Of a stretch of 61,708 bases of DNA, positions 44,555 through 53,834 are shown in pieces. The position numbers were made by a program, and so were the translations under genes. The DNA is taken from NCBI GenBank assembly GCA_947630665.1, contig CANRID010000010.1:1-61708 (forward strand), in the 5' to 3' direction. Every line of letters begins with the position of its first letter. Position 1 is the stretch's first letter. The notes beneath the pieces are model-generated. The model worked only from the letters and a program-made list of their open reading frames with translations, was not told the origin of the DNA and ran no database searches. This DNA is from an uncultured Bacteroidales bacterium. GTDB taxonomy: Bacteria > Bacteroidota > Bacteroidia > Bacteroidales > UBA932.

Positions 44555-45991
44555 ATGAAAACACAGAAAAATTTGTTTTTACTGCTGGCAGCGTGCTGTG
44601 CTGTTGCGCTGGCAGCTCCGTGCCGGGCGGCCATATCCGTTCCGTCAATTTTCGGGGATGGTATGGTGTTGCAACAAAGTGCCGACGTCCGTATTTGGGG
44701 CCGTTCCGATGCTGCGGAGGTTTCGCTCTCCGCTTCGTGGTGCGACACGCCGCTCCGCACAACCGTACACGACGGACAGTGGGAAATACTGCTGAAAACG
44801 CCGGCCGGTTCTTTCCGGCCGCAGCGCCTTGTGCTGTCTGACGGCGATTCGGAACTGCAAATCGACGATGTTCTCATCGGCGAAGTGTGGGTGTGTTCGG
44901 GGCAGTCCAACATGACGATGCCTTTGCGTGGTTATACGGGACAGCCTGTCGCCGAGGCGCTGGAAACGGTGCTTGAAGCGTCGCGTTATCGCGATTGCAT
45001 CCGCATGATTACGCTGCCGTGCCGCGAAGCCGCTACGCCGCAGTACGATTTCAAAGCCGCATGGACACGTCCGGATCCTGTTACGACATTGGATATGAGC
45101 GCCGTGTCCTATTTCTTCGCCCGGACCCTCACCCAAATCCTCGATGTACCCGTGGGTATCATCTCGGCAAGCTGGGGCGGTTCGAAGATCGAAGCATGGA
45201 TGAGCCGGCCTTCTTTGGAGGCGCTGGGCTACGACATCGACAAAATCAATGGCGATAGCAAGATCTCGGCTTACTTCAAATGTACGATGCTCTACAACGG
45301 ACTGATTGCTCCCGTAGCCGGATACGGGGCTCGGGGATTCTTATGGTATCAAGGAGAATCTAACCGTTACGAGGCTGCACGCTATGCGCGGATGCTCAAG
45401 GATATGGTCGGTTTCTGGCGTGAGCAGTGGCATGATGCGGAAGCTGAAATGCCGTTCCTGTATGTGCAAATCGCACCGTATGTCTATTCGAAAGCGGCGG
45501 CCGAAGATGCGGCGTTGCTTGTCGAGGCGCAATTCGATGCCGAGGCGCTCATTCCTAACGCGGAGATGATCTCTACGACGGACGTCGGCGATGAAACGTG
45601 CATCCACCCTGCCAAAAAGAGGGTTGTCGGCGAGCGGCTTGCCGTGGCGGCGTTAGCACACGCTTACGGTATGCCGATGCTCGACGGCGGTTCGGTTCGC
45701 ATGGCCTCCGTACAGTTCGTGGAGGGCAAAGCCCGTGTCGTGTTCAAGAATGCACAAGGCGGCCTCACGACCTCCGGCGGCCCTGTCAGTGGTTTCGAGG
45801 TCGCCGGAGCCGACGGCGTGTTCCGTCCGGCACAGGCGCGCATTGTCAATTCGGAATCTTTCGTCGAGGTGTCGTCTCCCGAAGTGCCTGCTCCGACAGC
45901 TGTGCGCTACGCATTCCGCAATTACGCACCGGGGAACCTATGCAATACGCTCGGTATGCCGGTCATTCCGTTCCGCTCCGACCGCAATTGA
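44555..45991 (+). CDS. SGNH carbohydrate acetylesterase (sialate O-acetylesterase-like)
   Basis: This 478-residue secreted protein (signal ends near APCRAAISV) has the Ser motif GEVWVCSGQSNMTMPL near residue 110. The catalytic DxxH-like pair near TCIHPAKKRVVGERLA follows at about residue 350. The N-terminal beta-domain (PSIFGDGMVLQQSADVRIWG) is typical of this esterase family. In a mannan locus the likely job is removing acetyl groups from acetylated mannan. It lies 101 bases after the epimerase gene, with a hairpin beyond it. Confidence 0.88.
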   Translation: MKTQKNLFLLLAACCAVALAAPCRAAISVPSIFGDGMVLQQSADVRIWGRSDAAEVSLSASWCDTPLRTTVHDGQWEILLKTPAGSFRPQRLVLSDGDSELQIDDVLIGEVWVCSGQSNMTMPLRGYTGQPVAEALETVLEASRYRDCIRMITLPCREAATPQYDFKAAWTRPDPVTTLDMSAVSYFFARTLTQILDVPVGIISASWGGSKIEAWMSRPSLEALGYDIDKINGDSKISAYFKCTMLYNGLIAPVAGYGARGFLWYQGESNRYEAARYARMLKDMVGFWREQWHDAEAEMPFLYVQIAPYVYSKAAAEDAALLVEAQFDAEALIPNAEMISTTDVGDETCIHPAKKRVVGERLAVAALAHAYGMPMLDGGSVRMASVQFVEGKARVVFKNAQGGLTTSGGPVSGFEVAGADGVFRPAQARIVNSESFVEVSSPEVPAPTAVRYAFRNYAPGNLCNTLGMPVIPFRSDRN

Positions 45992-46305
45992 GGCTTCGCA
46001 TCTGCGATGATCGGTGCAGGCTGTCGATGCCATGACTTGTGGCGGCGGGAGAACGCCGCTGACGAAATCGGCCGTGCGGCGGCCGATTTCATCTGTGTCT
46101 GCCGGACATGTCCGATGGGGTTCGTGTGAGCTGGCAATTCGGTTGTTCAGTCAAGATAGAAGTGCAACAAAAGGAGAGAGAAAATATCTGTTCTTCCACA
46201 TCTTGAAGCAAAGCAGAAAGAATTGAGTGCGGAAAGCTTGATGAACAATATAGTAAGTATCAACCGGCAATACAAAAGCGGGGATGATTTTTGCTATGTT
46301 CATAC
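45992..46305. other. Gap after the esterase gene, with hairpin
   Basis: This 314-base gap holds a strong hairpin at 46064-46090 and the first half of an unidentified short frame (46160-46345). No other feature is seen. Confidence 0.5.
46064..46090 (+). terminator. Hairpin ending the mannan operon
   Basis: An exact 11-bp stem (GAAATCGGCCG at 46064-46074 with CGGCCGATTTC at 46080-46090) has a 5-base loop and follows the last gene of the operon by 72 bases. There is no long T-run after it, so it may be a weak terminator or an RNA-stabilising hairpin. Confidence 0.55.
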
Positions 46306-46345
46306 TTACGAATTAAAAAGGTCGTCCATCGTTACCTCGCTGTGA
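46160..46345 (+). other. Unidentified open stretch, possible gene remnant
   Basis: Between stops at 46157 and 46343 a frame of 61 codons reads ISVLPHLEAKQKELSAESLM and continues NNIVSINRQYKSGDDFCYVH. It has no clear start codon of its own except an internal ATG. I do not recognise it. It overlaps the 3' end of the convergent ATPase gene. Confidence 0.25.
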
Positions 46346-47739
46346 ACAATGCTGTGGTGCTTTCCCTCGCCGACTCCGAAAGTTGTGACAAAGGTATTGA
46401 CAAGAGGTTTGGTATTCTTTGTCCGGAGATCGAAAAGTCCCATACGTCCACGCAGCTTCCTTTCATAATCGCTCGATATATTGAAAACTTTTTGCGAAAA
46501 CTTCATTTCACACAAATGTATCATTCTATCGGCCCGTTCGATTATCATGTCTATTTGCGCTCCGGGAAGATTTTCCTTTGTATCGGGATAACATCTCCAA
46601 GTTGAAACAGAAGTGGCCATACCGGATATGCCGAGCGCATTCTTAATCTGCTGATGGTGTTCCATGCATATTATTTCAAACGAAAGTCCCTGCCAAGCCA
46701 TTATATCGCTTGAATTCAAATGATGTGTCCACCACATTTTATCCATTGACAAATCATTCTCAATGAACTTGAAATAGAACAGGGTGTAAAAATCTATAAG
46801 ACGATATATCGCGTTATTTTTCTTGTTGCCGAATTGTGCGCGTTTCCCGATAAAATTACAGCGCTCCAGATTGCCGATAATACGGGTCAAATTTGTGCCG
46901 CTCATTTTAATGCCCTCGCCAATCTCTTTTCTTGTCAGACCGTTTTTATGCTTGGCCAAAAGCCGAACCACTTCGATATAGGTATCGGCACAGGGAAAAA
47001 CTGCATTGTATAACTCATCGAACTCTTTGCGCAGGGCTCCGTCATCGTCAAAACACAATCGGTCGATATTCTTTGCCAAGCTCTCTTTGGCATCTATCTG
47101 GTCAAGGTAAAACGGTACTCCGCCGGTAAGCATATAGCATTGTAGCATTTCATATCTGTCCCATGTCGTATGACGTCTTTTGAAATACTCCTCTGTCTCT
47201 TTAAGAGTAAATGGTGCAAGATAAAGCCTTCGGGTAATACGGTTGTAGAGACCTCCACGATTCTTTATCAACTTGTCCGTCATCCACGAAGTAGCCGAAC
47301 CGGTAGCAACCAATATAATGTTATACTGTCCGGCAGCCCAACCGTTCCAGAAGTTTTCCAATGCGCACACAAAGTTTGAGCGTTTGGAATCTATCCAGGG
47401 CATCTCATCTATGAATATGACTCTCTTCCTGTCTGAAGGCAACGTTTCCAAATACTCTTCCAATGCGTCGAAAGCATCAAACCAGTCTTTCATCTCAGAC
47501 TGTTTCTTGCCGGAATATTTTTTTAGGGCCTTAGCGAAATTGCGGAGCTGCTCTCTCGTTTTCATATTATGCCCGCCGACATATTTGAAATCGTATTTGC
47601 CGCCAAAAAAATTGTCGACAAGATAGGTCTTTCCGATTCTTCGGCGACCGCAGATTATTATGAACTCCGATTTGTCAGAGTCCAAACATTTGGATAACTC
47701 ATCGCACTCTCGCTGCCTTGCTATCAGATTGTTTCCCAT
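46306..47739 (-). CDS. AAA-family ATPase with DUF234-type C-terminal domain
   Basis: This 477-residue protein belongs to the archaeal-type ATPase family, with a P-loop GRRRIGKTYLVDNF (near residue 33) and a Walker B (KRVIFIDEMPW). Sensor-like ATGSATSWMTDKL and a winged-helix region (LTRKEIGEGIKMSGTNLTRI) follow. The C-terminal DUF234 nuclease-like fold has the pattern GAQIDMIIERADRMIHLCEM (D, then E-x-K). I chose ATG 47739 (MGNNLIARQRECDEL), because a -7 element sits upstream at 47758. The function is unknown. It is AT-rich and oriented against the mannan operon, so it may have joined the island separately. Confidence 0.85.
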   Translation of the reverse strand: MGNNLIARQRECDELSKCLDSDKSEFIIICGRRRIGKTYLVDNFFGGKYDFKYVGGHNMKTREQLRNFAKALKKYSGKKQSEMKDWFDAFDALEEYLETLPSDRKRVIFIDEMPWIDSKRSNFVCALENFWNGWAAGQYNIILVATGSATSWMTDKLIKNRGGLYNRITRRLYLAPFTLKETEEYFKRRHTTWDRYEMLQCYMLTGGVPFYLDQIDAKESLAKNIDRLCFDDDGALRKEFDELYNAVFPCADTYIEVVRLLAKHKNGLTRKEIGEGIKMSGTNLTRIIGNLERCNFIGKRAQFGNKKNNAIYRLIDFYTLFYFKFIENDLSMDKMWWTHHLNSSDIMAWQGLSFEIICMEHHQQIKNALGISGMATSVSTWRCYPDTKENLPGAQIDMIIERADRMIHLCEMKFSQKVFNISSDYERKLRGRMGLFDLRTKNTKPLVNTFVTTFGVGEGKHHSIVHSEVTMDDLFNS

Positions 47740-47757
47740 TGATGATGATCTTTGCTG

Positions 47758-47765
47758 CAAAGATA
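47758..47765 (-). promoter_or_regulatory. -7 promoter element for the ATPase gene
   Basis: On the minus strand the sequence reads TATCTTTG, an exact TAnnTTTG match 18 bases before the ATG at 47739. It rules out the longer upstream start at 47829. Confidence 0.5.
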
Positions 47766-47820
47766 GTGAATTTTGAATAGCCGAAGTATATTTTACACGA
47801 AAAACTACTTTTTTACAATG

Positions 47821-47846
47821 GAAAAGCAACTAAAAAGTTGCTTTTC
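47821..47846. repeat. Exact inverted repeat near the right island end
   Basis: GAAAAGCAAC (47821-47830) is exactly inverted as GTTGCTTTTC (47837-47846), a 10-bp stem with a 6-base loop. It lies 18 bases from the right direct repeat. It could be a terminator for the alaX transcript or part of a recombination site. Confidence 0.7.
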
Positions 47847-47864
47847 GTGCATTAGTGCCTATTG

Positions 47865-47928
47865 ATTGCTACCGGGTAGCGGGAAGGTTAGGACGATAAC
47901 CCTGCCGGAAACGTTTTACTTGTCTTCC
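47865..47928. repeat. Right 64-bp direct repeat bounding the island (attR-like)
   Basis: This is the second copy of the repeat at 30356-30419 with one mismatch. It includes the last 13 bases of alaX and a silent copy of the DUF6515 gene end, where the preceding codon is TGC instead of TGT, both Cys. To its left is island DNA, to its right the host gene alaX. Confidence 0.9.
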
Positions 47929-48386
47929 ATCAGTTTGAACCGCACTCTCCATCTGCCTTCGCTGTATTCGTGGCTGATGATTTTAAACGGCGCGATCTGC
48001 GAGGTGTTTTCCACATGGGCTCCCAAGCAGGCGCAGGTGTCGTAGTCTCCTATTTTCACGATTCGCAAGGTGGGAGAGGCATCGGGCGGGAGTTTGCTCA
48101 GATCCACGAATTTTCCCGCTTCCTCTTTGGACATGAATTCCGTCGTAACGGGCAGTGCGGAGGCGATGATTTCATTCACGGCGGTTTCTATCTGCCGTAT
48201 TTGTTCTTCCGTGGGCGCCTGCGCAAGCAGATAATCGCATTTGCTTTTTTTCCGTTCGATATGGGCGTTGCGGGAGCGGGGGCATCCGAACATCCTTACC
48301 ATCGTCTGATTGAGGATATGTTCCGCCGTATGCATGGGCGGATATTCCTGTTTATTATGCTCGTTGAGTTGAGGTTGTTGTTCCAT
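47916..48386 (-). CDS. alaX: Free-standing alanyl-tRNA editing protein
   Basis: This 156-residue protein is a stand-alone AlaX-type editing domain that deacylates mischarged tRNA-Ala in trans. The zinc-site motif is HTAEHILNQTM (near residue 19), and the second motif is CACLGAHV (near residue 116). Its 3' end falls in the right island repeat and is preserved. It starts 18 bases after the alpha-2-macroglobulin stop, so the two genes are probably co-transcribed. Before the insertion it was convergent with the DUF6515 gene. Confidence 0.85.
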   Translation of the reverse strand: MEQQPQLNEHNKQEYPPMHTAEHILNQTMVRMFGCPRSRNAHIERKKSKCDYLLAQAPTEEQIRQIETAVNEIIASALPVTTEFMSKEEAGKFVDLSKLPPDASPTLRIVKIGDYDTCACLGAHVENTSQIAPFKIISHEYSEGRWRVRFKLMEDK

Positions 48387-48404
48387 TAGGAAAGATAATT
48401 AAGT

Positions 48405-51400
48405 TTATTTGACTGTACACCAGCTTCCCGTATCGGAGGCGAAAACATTTCCGTCGTACATGGCTTGGCATGAAACAGGCGGCAAATAGAATTTTCCGCG
48501 GTAAGTGGCGGTCAGTTCCGTTTTGATGGAAATGCTTTTTTGCTTTTCCAGATTGAAATAGGTGTGGATCCGGTCGTCCCGGATGTCTTGATAAGTAATC
48601 CCGTCGGGATACTCCGCATTGGAATTGATCCTGCGGTTGACAATCTCCCATCCGCTGGCGAATTTCTGTTCCAGCACCATATTCGTATAATTTTGCATGC
48701 TCGTATTGGTAATGGTTACAACGGTGTAGAAATCAGTACCTTGTGCAATATTCGCATAAGAAAGCGGCTGCCCCTGGGCATCGTAATATTCCACATGCAG
48801 CCGCAGTCCGCTCGCCTGTGCTTTAGCTTCCATTTTAGCGGGAATTCCCGTAGAGGTAAGATTACAATAAACGCTGTTGTCTCCTTTGTTCTCTATCGTA
48901 ACCGGGAGTACTGCGGAAGTCCCTTTCCCGGTAACCTTCTGATTCCCGCCCGTTTCTATCTCACGCTCCAATATCGTCCGTTCCCCGGAGAGATCGTATT
49001 TCCCTTGTCCTGCAATGACGGTTACATCCGGGGTGCCGGTTTTCTGGGTTCGGATAAAATCGCTCAGGGTCAGCAGACACCAGGCGGTACTCTGGGTACT
49101 CAAGTATTGGCGTGGATTGTTCAGGTATCCGCTGAGGATTTGTGCGGTGCGGAAAGCCTGATCCGTATCCCCTAAGGCCATGTAGGTATTCAGGGCGAAA
49201 GCCGTGGTCCGCTCCGGACTGTCGAAAGTATAGGAAAAAGAATTCGTTTTTTCTTGCGTCCCGACAGTTTTGAGAATCTCTTTGGCCACGGACGGCTTAT
49301 TGTTCAGGGCGTAGGCTGCGGACAGAAGCCATTTGGCATCGTTAGGCAGTTGCGGAGTCTCTTCCCGCAGGCGGTTCATCGCTCCCGGCTGGGGATTCCG
49401 GTCCAAAGTCAGCACATACAGGGCATAGGCCTGCTCGGTGAAATTGTTGTCCCTTTTGCCCGTGAATTTTTCCAGATATCCGAATACCGACTCTTTCAGG
49501 CGGGCCGGAATTGCGTAACCGCTTTCCTGTGCCGCCAGAAGGAATTGGGCCGCATAGATGGTACCCCATCGGGAAACCTCCCGCGAACCCGGCCAGTAGG
49601 AGAGGGAACCGTCCGGCAACAGGTAATCCGGCAATTTTCCCAATGCGTAGGCAATATTGTTTTCGGCCTGCTTTTTCAATTGCGGATTGTCCAGGAAATT
49701 ATATACTTCCAATTGCGCGAAAGCGGAAGAGGTAATCTGTTCCAGGCATCCGTGCGGATAATCGATCAGATAACGCAGACGGAATCCCAGATTCAGGGAC
49801 GGAACGGTAGAGACTTCTATATTGGCCGTATTGGTCTGCGGCTCTCCCGCCAAGGCGAATTCGACACTCTTTTTTTCATGAGGCTTGAGAACGAATGATT
49901 CCGAGGTGGAGATCCGGGGAGTCGGGTTCAGCACGTTTATTTCTATATCCTCGCGGGAGACATCCTGCGAACTCTTAGCCGTAACGGTTATTTTGCCTGT
50001 GCCGGGCGTATCTTTTGCTTTGAGTTTGAAATAAATTACCTTTTCGTCGGCCTCGCGGGAATCTTCGGTGACGGAAGAGGCCCCGATAACCTCGAACTTA
50101 TCATTCGTCCCGACAGAGATATCCACTTTTCCTACGTTGTCTTCCAGCGTAAACAAGGTAACCGGCAGGCTGATTTCTTCCTGGGTGGCTACCGTCCGGG
50201 GCAGCGTAGCCTGCACCATCACCGGTTTTTTTACGGCTACGTTCCGGGAAGCGCCTCCCATTGCCCAGCCGTCCGTAGCCACCGCCATCACTCTTACGGA
50301 ACCGATATATTGCGGAATCCGGATTTTGTGGACGGCTTTCCCCCGGGCCGGCAGCGAAAACGGACCTATCACGCGGGCGATAGGCTTAAAGCGCATGGCT
50401 CCTTCCTGTGGTGCGCGGCTTTGCATCAGTTCGTCATCCCCGCCGATTGCGAACAATTGTTCTATCTTCCCGCCGTACGCACCTATGATCCGGTCGAAGA
50501 GATCCCAGGTCGTAATGCCTGAGGCTTGCTGCGCATAAATATATTTCCACGGATCGGGCGTTTTGAAATTCGTCAGACTCAATAGCCCTTCATCCGTCAC
50601 CATCAGTACATAGCCCATCGGCCGTCCGTTTTTCTCCTTGATCCCGACAGTCAACTCGCTTTCGGGTTTTATCTGGTCGGGAGTTTCCAGTTGAGGATAA
50701 AGTACGGATTGCTCATCCTCCACCTTGATGCGCTGAATGCCGTACATGCGGATAGGGGCATCGTTGAGGGTCCTCTCATGCGGCTGGATCAATGTCACGT
50801 AAGCATAAATGTTCGGCAGCATCCGTTTTTCTATCGGGATGGAGATAATGGTTTTATCAGGTCCGCAATTTACCCAGAAACTTTTGAGGATCGTGCCTCC
50901 TTTTTCCAAACAAACCAGCGCCCGCGTGTTTTTGGCCGAAGGGATGGTTAGCAGGGCGGTTTCTCCTACCCGGTAGCTTTCCTTGTCCAAAGTGGTGGAC
51001 AGCCGGGCCGATCCTTCCCCTTCAGCGGCGGCGGAATTACCGTAATCCGCATCCGAAACTAAATATGTGTAGGAGCAGGCATGGCCGCTTTGCGGGTCGG
51101 TTACCCGGATAAAATAATATCCGTAGTTTTCGTATTTCCAGGACAGGGATAAAGTACCCGATCCGTCGGTGAGCTTTACTTTGTAATTTTTAACCGGCCG
51201 CATATCCGAATCGGCGGAATAGGAAGCCGTTCCTCCTTCCGCGGAATTCCACCACCAGCGCCAGCTGACCTGGTAAATCTCTACGTCCGCTTCGGGAACC
51301 GGAACCGGGATGCCGCGGGCATCCACCGTTACGATTCTTAAAGTGTGTTCCTTGTTCTTGTCCAAATATTTATCTCCCCACTGTGCCTTTTCTTCCGGAA

Positions 51401-53789
51401 TATACATTCCTATATAAGAACTGAAAGGGGAAATGCGTTCATTAAAGGAAACGGCGGAAAATTCTCCCGACGGTTCGAATGCCCTGACCGTGAGGGCGGC
51501 ATCGATAAAGCCGGGGGCTCTGCTGAAATCCACGTCCATTTTGCGCGGGAGACGGTAAATGCCGTTGGGGTCGGTAGCGCCCGAGGCTATTTCATATTCG
51601 TCCGTATAAAATGTACGTGTAAAATCCCGGAAAGTATAATCCGCATAATTTTTAAAGGTCGTGGCTGCATTGGAAAGCCGGGCCTTTATGTCGCATGTAA
51701 GCTCTCTGCCCGGGGCGCCGTACAGCCATTCCACCTTTACCTCCCCGTCCGTATCTTCGGGATTCAGATATTCGCCGTTTTCAAGATCCAGGGAAATTTT
51801 CAGACGGTTCGGTTTTACGGTCTCCACTTTCAGCCCTTTGGAGAATGTTTCGTTGCCTATTTTTATCTTCACTTCCCACCGGCCCGTAAGGGCATTCGAC
51901 GAGGTAGGAAAATCATAAGCCAGTATCCCGACAGTGTTGTTTTCCACCCGGCTGCTTACCAATTGCCCTTTGGGGTTATAAAGCTCCGCCACTACGGGAT
52001 AATTTTCAGGCGTTTTGCCGATACCGAAATACGGAATTACGCACACATGCAAGGTATCGCCGGGACGCCAGACGCCCCTCTCTCCGAAAATGAACGCCTG
52101 CACTCCCGATTCATCCCACGTACCCCCTACATCGAAGTCGCTTACCGACAGACTGCGCCCTTTTTGTACTTTAATGAATGATTTGTCATTGTTTTTGGAG
52201 GCGAGAACCGTATATGCTTCTTCGTCGGTCGTAAGGGAGATTTTTCCCTGCGGATCCGTAAACCCTTCCGCCAGAAGCTGGTTGACGGGGCTGAACGCCT
52301 GTACGAGAGCGCCCTGTACCGGACGGCCGCTCATGATATCCGTAACGAAAACGGTATATTCGTTGCGATCGTTGCCTTTTACGATCATAGCCATGTTGGT
52401 GGCGTAAATATTCCGGGATCGCTCGGCATAAGTGTCATAGGTGCCGAAATAGTAATCGCTTTCCCAGGCATTTTCCTCTTCTTCAACCAAAGGCTCCGCC
52501 CCGCGGATCTCAATCCGGTAAATGTCGCCGGGCCGCGCAGCAATGATCCGGTCCAGCCGGAGTCCGTAATTGAGAAGGCCCGTAAGGGATTCGGAGCCGG
52601 GGGCTCCCAACACCAATGTGGTGTCGGCGATGGTTTTGGCGACATTATATAGATTATAGCCTTCTTCTTCATTGTTATCCTGAAGGAATTGCAGAAGGTT
52701 GTTTTCGAAGATCCTTTTGACTCTGACCCGTGCTTTGGCATAGTTGGCGGCCTGGAACAGGATGGTCATATTGTTTCCCGGAGGAAGGAGCATCCCTTTG
52801 CTGAGGAATTTGATTACCGGAGCCGATTCTCCGAAAGAGAGGCCCGCCGTATAATCTTTCTCCAATCCTTCTCCCTTAGTGTTTTTAAGGCCTTTGTCTA
52901 TTGTCAGTGTAAGAGCTCCGCTGAGTTGGCTCTGCGGGTAAAGGGTGATTTTATTTTTATCGGCGGCATATTTGTATTTTACGTTGCCCAAAGTAATGAA
53001 GTTATTGATTTGCGCCGTTTTTTCTACGGGGGCCGAAAGGAATATCTCTATCCGCTGCGGATCCTGTTTCACTTTGATCTCCATGACTTCGAAAGACCCT
53101 TCGGCCGGAATGCGGAGGGTGTCCGTAATTTCCCCTTTTTTCGAATAAGGGGAAAAATCCCGCCGTATATAAATCTCGAAAGGATTTTTCTCCGCCGGTA
53201 TGTTTTCGCTCCGGAAGGTATGTCCCTTTCCGTCCTCCGAGTGGTTCCACTCCAAGGTATGCCGCCCCGGGCCGGCGGTAACGTTCTTTTCTATAAAGGA
53301 AGGAGCCACATAATCCGTTGTCGCTACGATACCTTCTATATAAAAGGTGTTTTCCGGTTCATTGGCCGTTTTTAGTTCCGCATTATAATCGAAAAGAGGA
53401 ACCGGTGTCGAGAACTCGAAGACGAAATTCTTTTCGCTGCAATTTTCCACTAAATCGCCCAACCGGATAGAGCATTTATAGACCGCCTCGTTTTCAAGCG
53501 GTTTGTCCGGTACGATCCGGATAATGTCGGAAGATGTGGCGGAAACGGAAAATCCCAGATGCGGAGTAAAACGTATGCTTTTTTGGAGCGATTCCTCATT
53601 TACGCTCTCTTTGAGCCGGTATCCGTTTTTGAGTTTTACCAGAATGGGCGATTTCGCGAAAACGGAAGTGGGGTATAATTCCACGTACGGATTCTCTTTA
53701 AAAGGAATATCGCGGCCGGATTCCGCGTTTTTGCAGCCGGCTGCCAGCAGAAGAACGCAAAAACAGAGAAAAATACTTATATTTTTCAT
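48405..53789 (-). CDS. Bacterial alpha-2-macroglobulin lipoprotein
   Basis: This 1794-residue lipoprotein (lipobox Cys in CVLLLAAGCKN, residue 19) is an alpha-2-macroglobulin. These large proteins trap proteases in the periplasm. The MG domains, a bait-region middle and the thioester motif YPHGCLEQITSSAFAQLEVY are visible, with Cys and Gln kept. The terpenoid-like alpha-barrel domain and receptor-binding end follow. I prefer ATG 53789 over TTG 53795. It is divergent from pbpC with shared upstream DNA, like the yfhM-pbpC pair in E. coli. Four TGTCGGGA octamers lie in it. Confidence 0.92.
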   Translation of the reverse strand: MKNISIFLCFCVLLLAAGCKNAESGRDIPFKENPYVELYPTSVFAKSPILVKLKNGYRLKESVNEESLQKSIRFTPHLGFSVSATSSDIIRIVPDKPLENEAVYKCSIRLGDLVENCSEKNFVFEFSTPVPLFDYNAELKTANEPENTFYIEGIVATTDYVAPSFIEKNVTAGPGRHTLEWNHSEDGKGHTFRSENIPAEKNPFEIYIRRDFSPYSKKGEITDTLRIPAEGSFEVMEIKVKQDPQRIEIFLSAPVEKTAQINNFITLGNVKYKYAADKNKITLYPQSQLSGALTLTIDKGLKNTKGEGLEKDYTAGLSFGESAPVIKFLSKGMLLPPGNNMTILFQAANYAKARVRVKRIFENNLLQFLQDNNEEEGYNLYNVAKTIADTTLVLGAPGSESLTGLLNYGLRLDRIIAARPGDIYRIEIRGAEPLVEEEENAWESDYYFGTYDTYAERSRNIYATNMAMIVKGNDRNEYTVFVTDIMSGRPVQGALVQAFSPVNQLLAEGFTDPQGKISLTTDEEAYTVLASKNNDKSFIKVQKGRSLSVSDFDVGGTWDESGVQAFIFGERGVWRPGDTLHVCVIPYFGIGKTPENYPVVAELYNPKGQLVSSRVENNTVGILAYDFPTSSNALTGRWEVKIKIGNETFSKGLKVETVKPNRLKISLDLENGEYLNPEDTDGEVKVEWLYGAPGRELTCDIKARLSNAATTFKNYADYTFRDFTRTFYTDEYEIASGATDPNGIYRLPRKMDVDFSRAPGFIDAALTVRAFEPSGEFSAVSFNERISPFSSYIGMYIPEEKAQWGDKYLDKNKEHTLRIVTVDARGIPVPVPEADVEIYQVSWRWWWNSAEGGTASYSADSDMRPVKNYKVKLTDGSGTLSLSWKYENYGYYFIRVTDPQSGHACSYTYLVSDADYGNSAAAEGEGSARLSTTLDKESYRVGETALLTIPSAKNTRALVCLEKGGTILKSFWVNCGPDKTIISIPIEKRMLPNIYAYVTLIQPHERTLNDAPIRMYGIQRIKVEDEQSVLYPQLETPDQIKPESELTVGIKEKNGRPMGYVLMVTDEGLLSLTNFKTPDPWKYIYAQQASGITTWDLFDRIIGAYGGKIEQLFAIGGDDELMQSRAPQEGAMRFKPIARVIGPFSLPARGKAVHKIRIPQYIGSVRVMAVATDGWAMGGASRNVAVKKPVMVQATLPRTVATQEEISLPVTLFTLEDNVGKVDISVGTNDKFEVIGASSVTEDSREADEKVIYFKLKAKDTPGTGKITVTAKSSQDVSREDIEINVLNPTPRISTSESFVLKPHEKKSVEFALAGEPQTNTANIEVSTVPSLNLGFRLRYLIDYPHGCLEQITSSAFAQLEVYNFLDNPQLKKQAENNIAYALGKLPDYLLPDGSLSYWPGSREVSRWGTIYAAQFLLAAQESGYAIPARLKESVFGYLEKFTGKRDNNFTEQAYALYVLTLDRNPQPGAMNRLREETPQLPNDAKWLLSAAYALNNKPSVAKEILKTVGTQEKTNSFSYTFDSPERTTAFALNTYMALGDTDQAFRTAQILSGYLNNPRQYLSTQSTAWCLLTLSDFIRTQKTGTPDVTVIAGQGKYDLSGERTILEREIETGGNQKVTGKGTSAVLPVTIENKGDNSVYCNLTSTGIPAKMEAKAQASGLRLHVEYYDAQGQPLSYANIAQGTDFYTVVTITNTSMQNYTNMVLEQKFASGWEIVNRRINSNAEYPDGITYQDIRDDRIHTYFNLEKQKSISIKTELTATYRGKFYLPPVSCQAMYDGNVFASDTGSWCTVK

Positions 53790-53834
53790 AATCAATTAAT
53801 TATTTTGCGGATAACAGAATAGTGGAAAACAAAA

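Noticed and set aside
47821-47846. Idea that the inverted repeat is a transposon terminal repeat
   Set aside because: No matching copy lies at the left end and there is no short target duplication. A terminator or site-specific recombination element is more likely.
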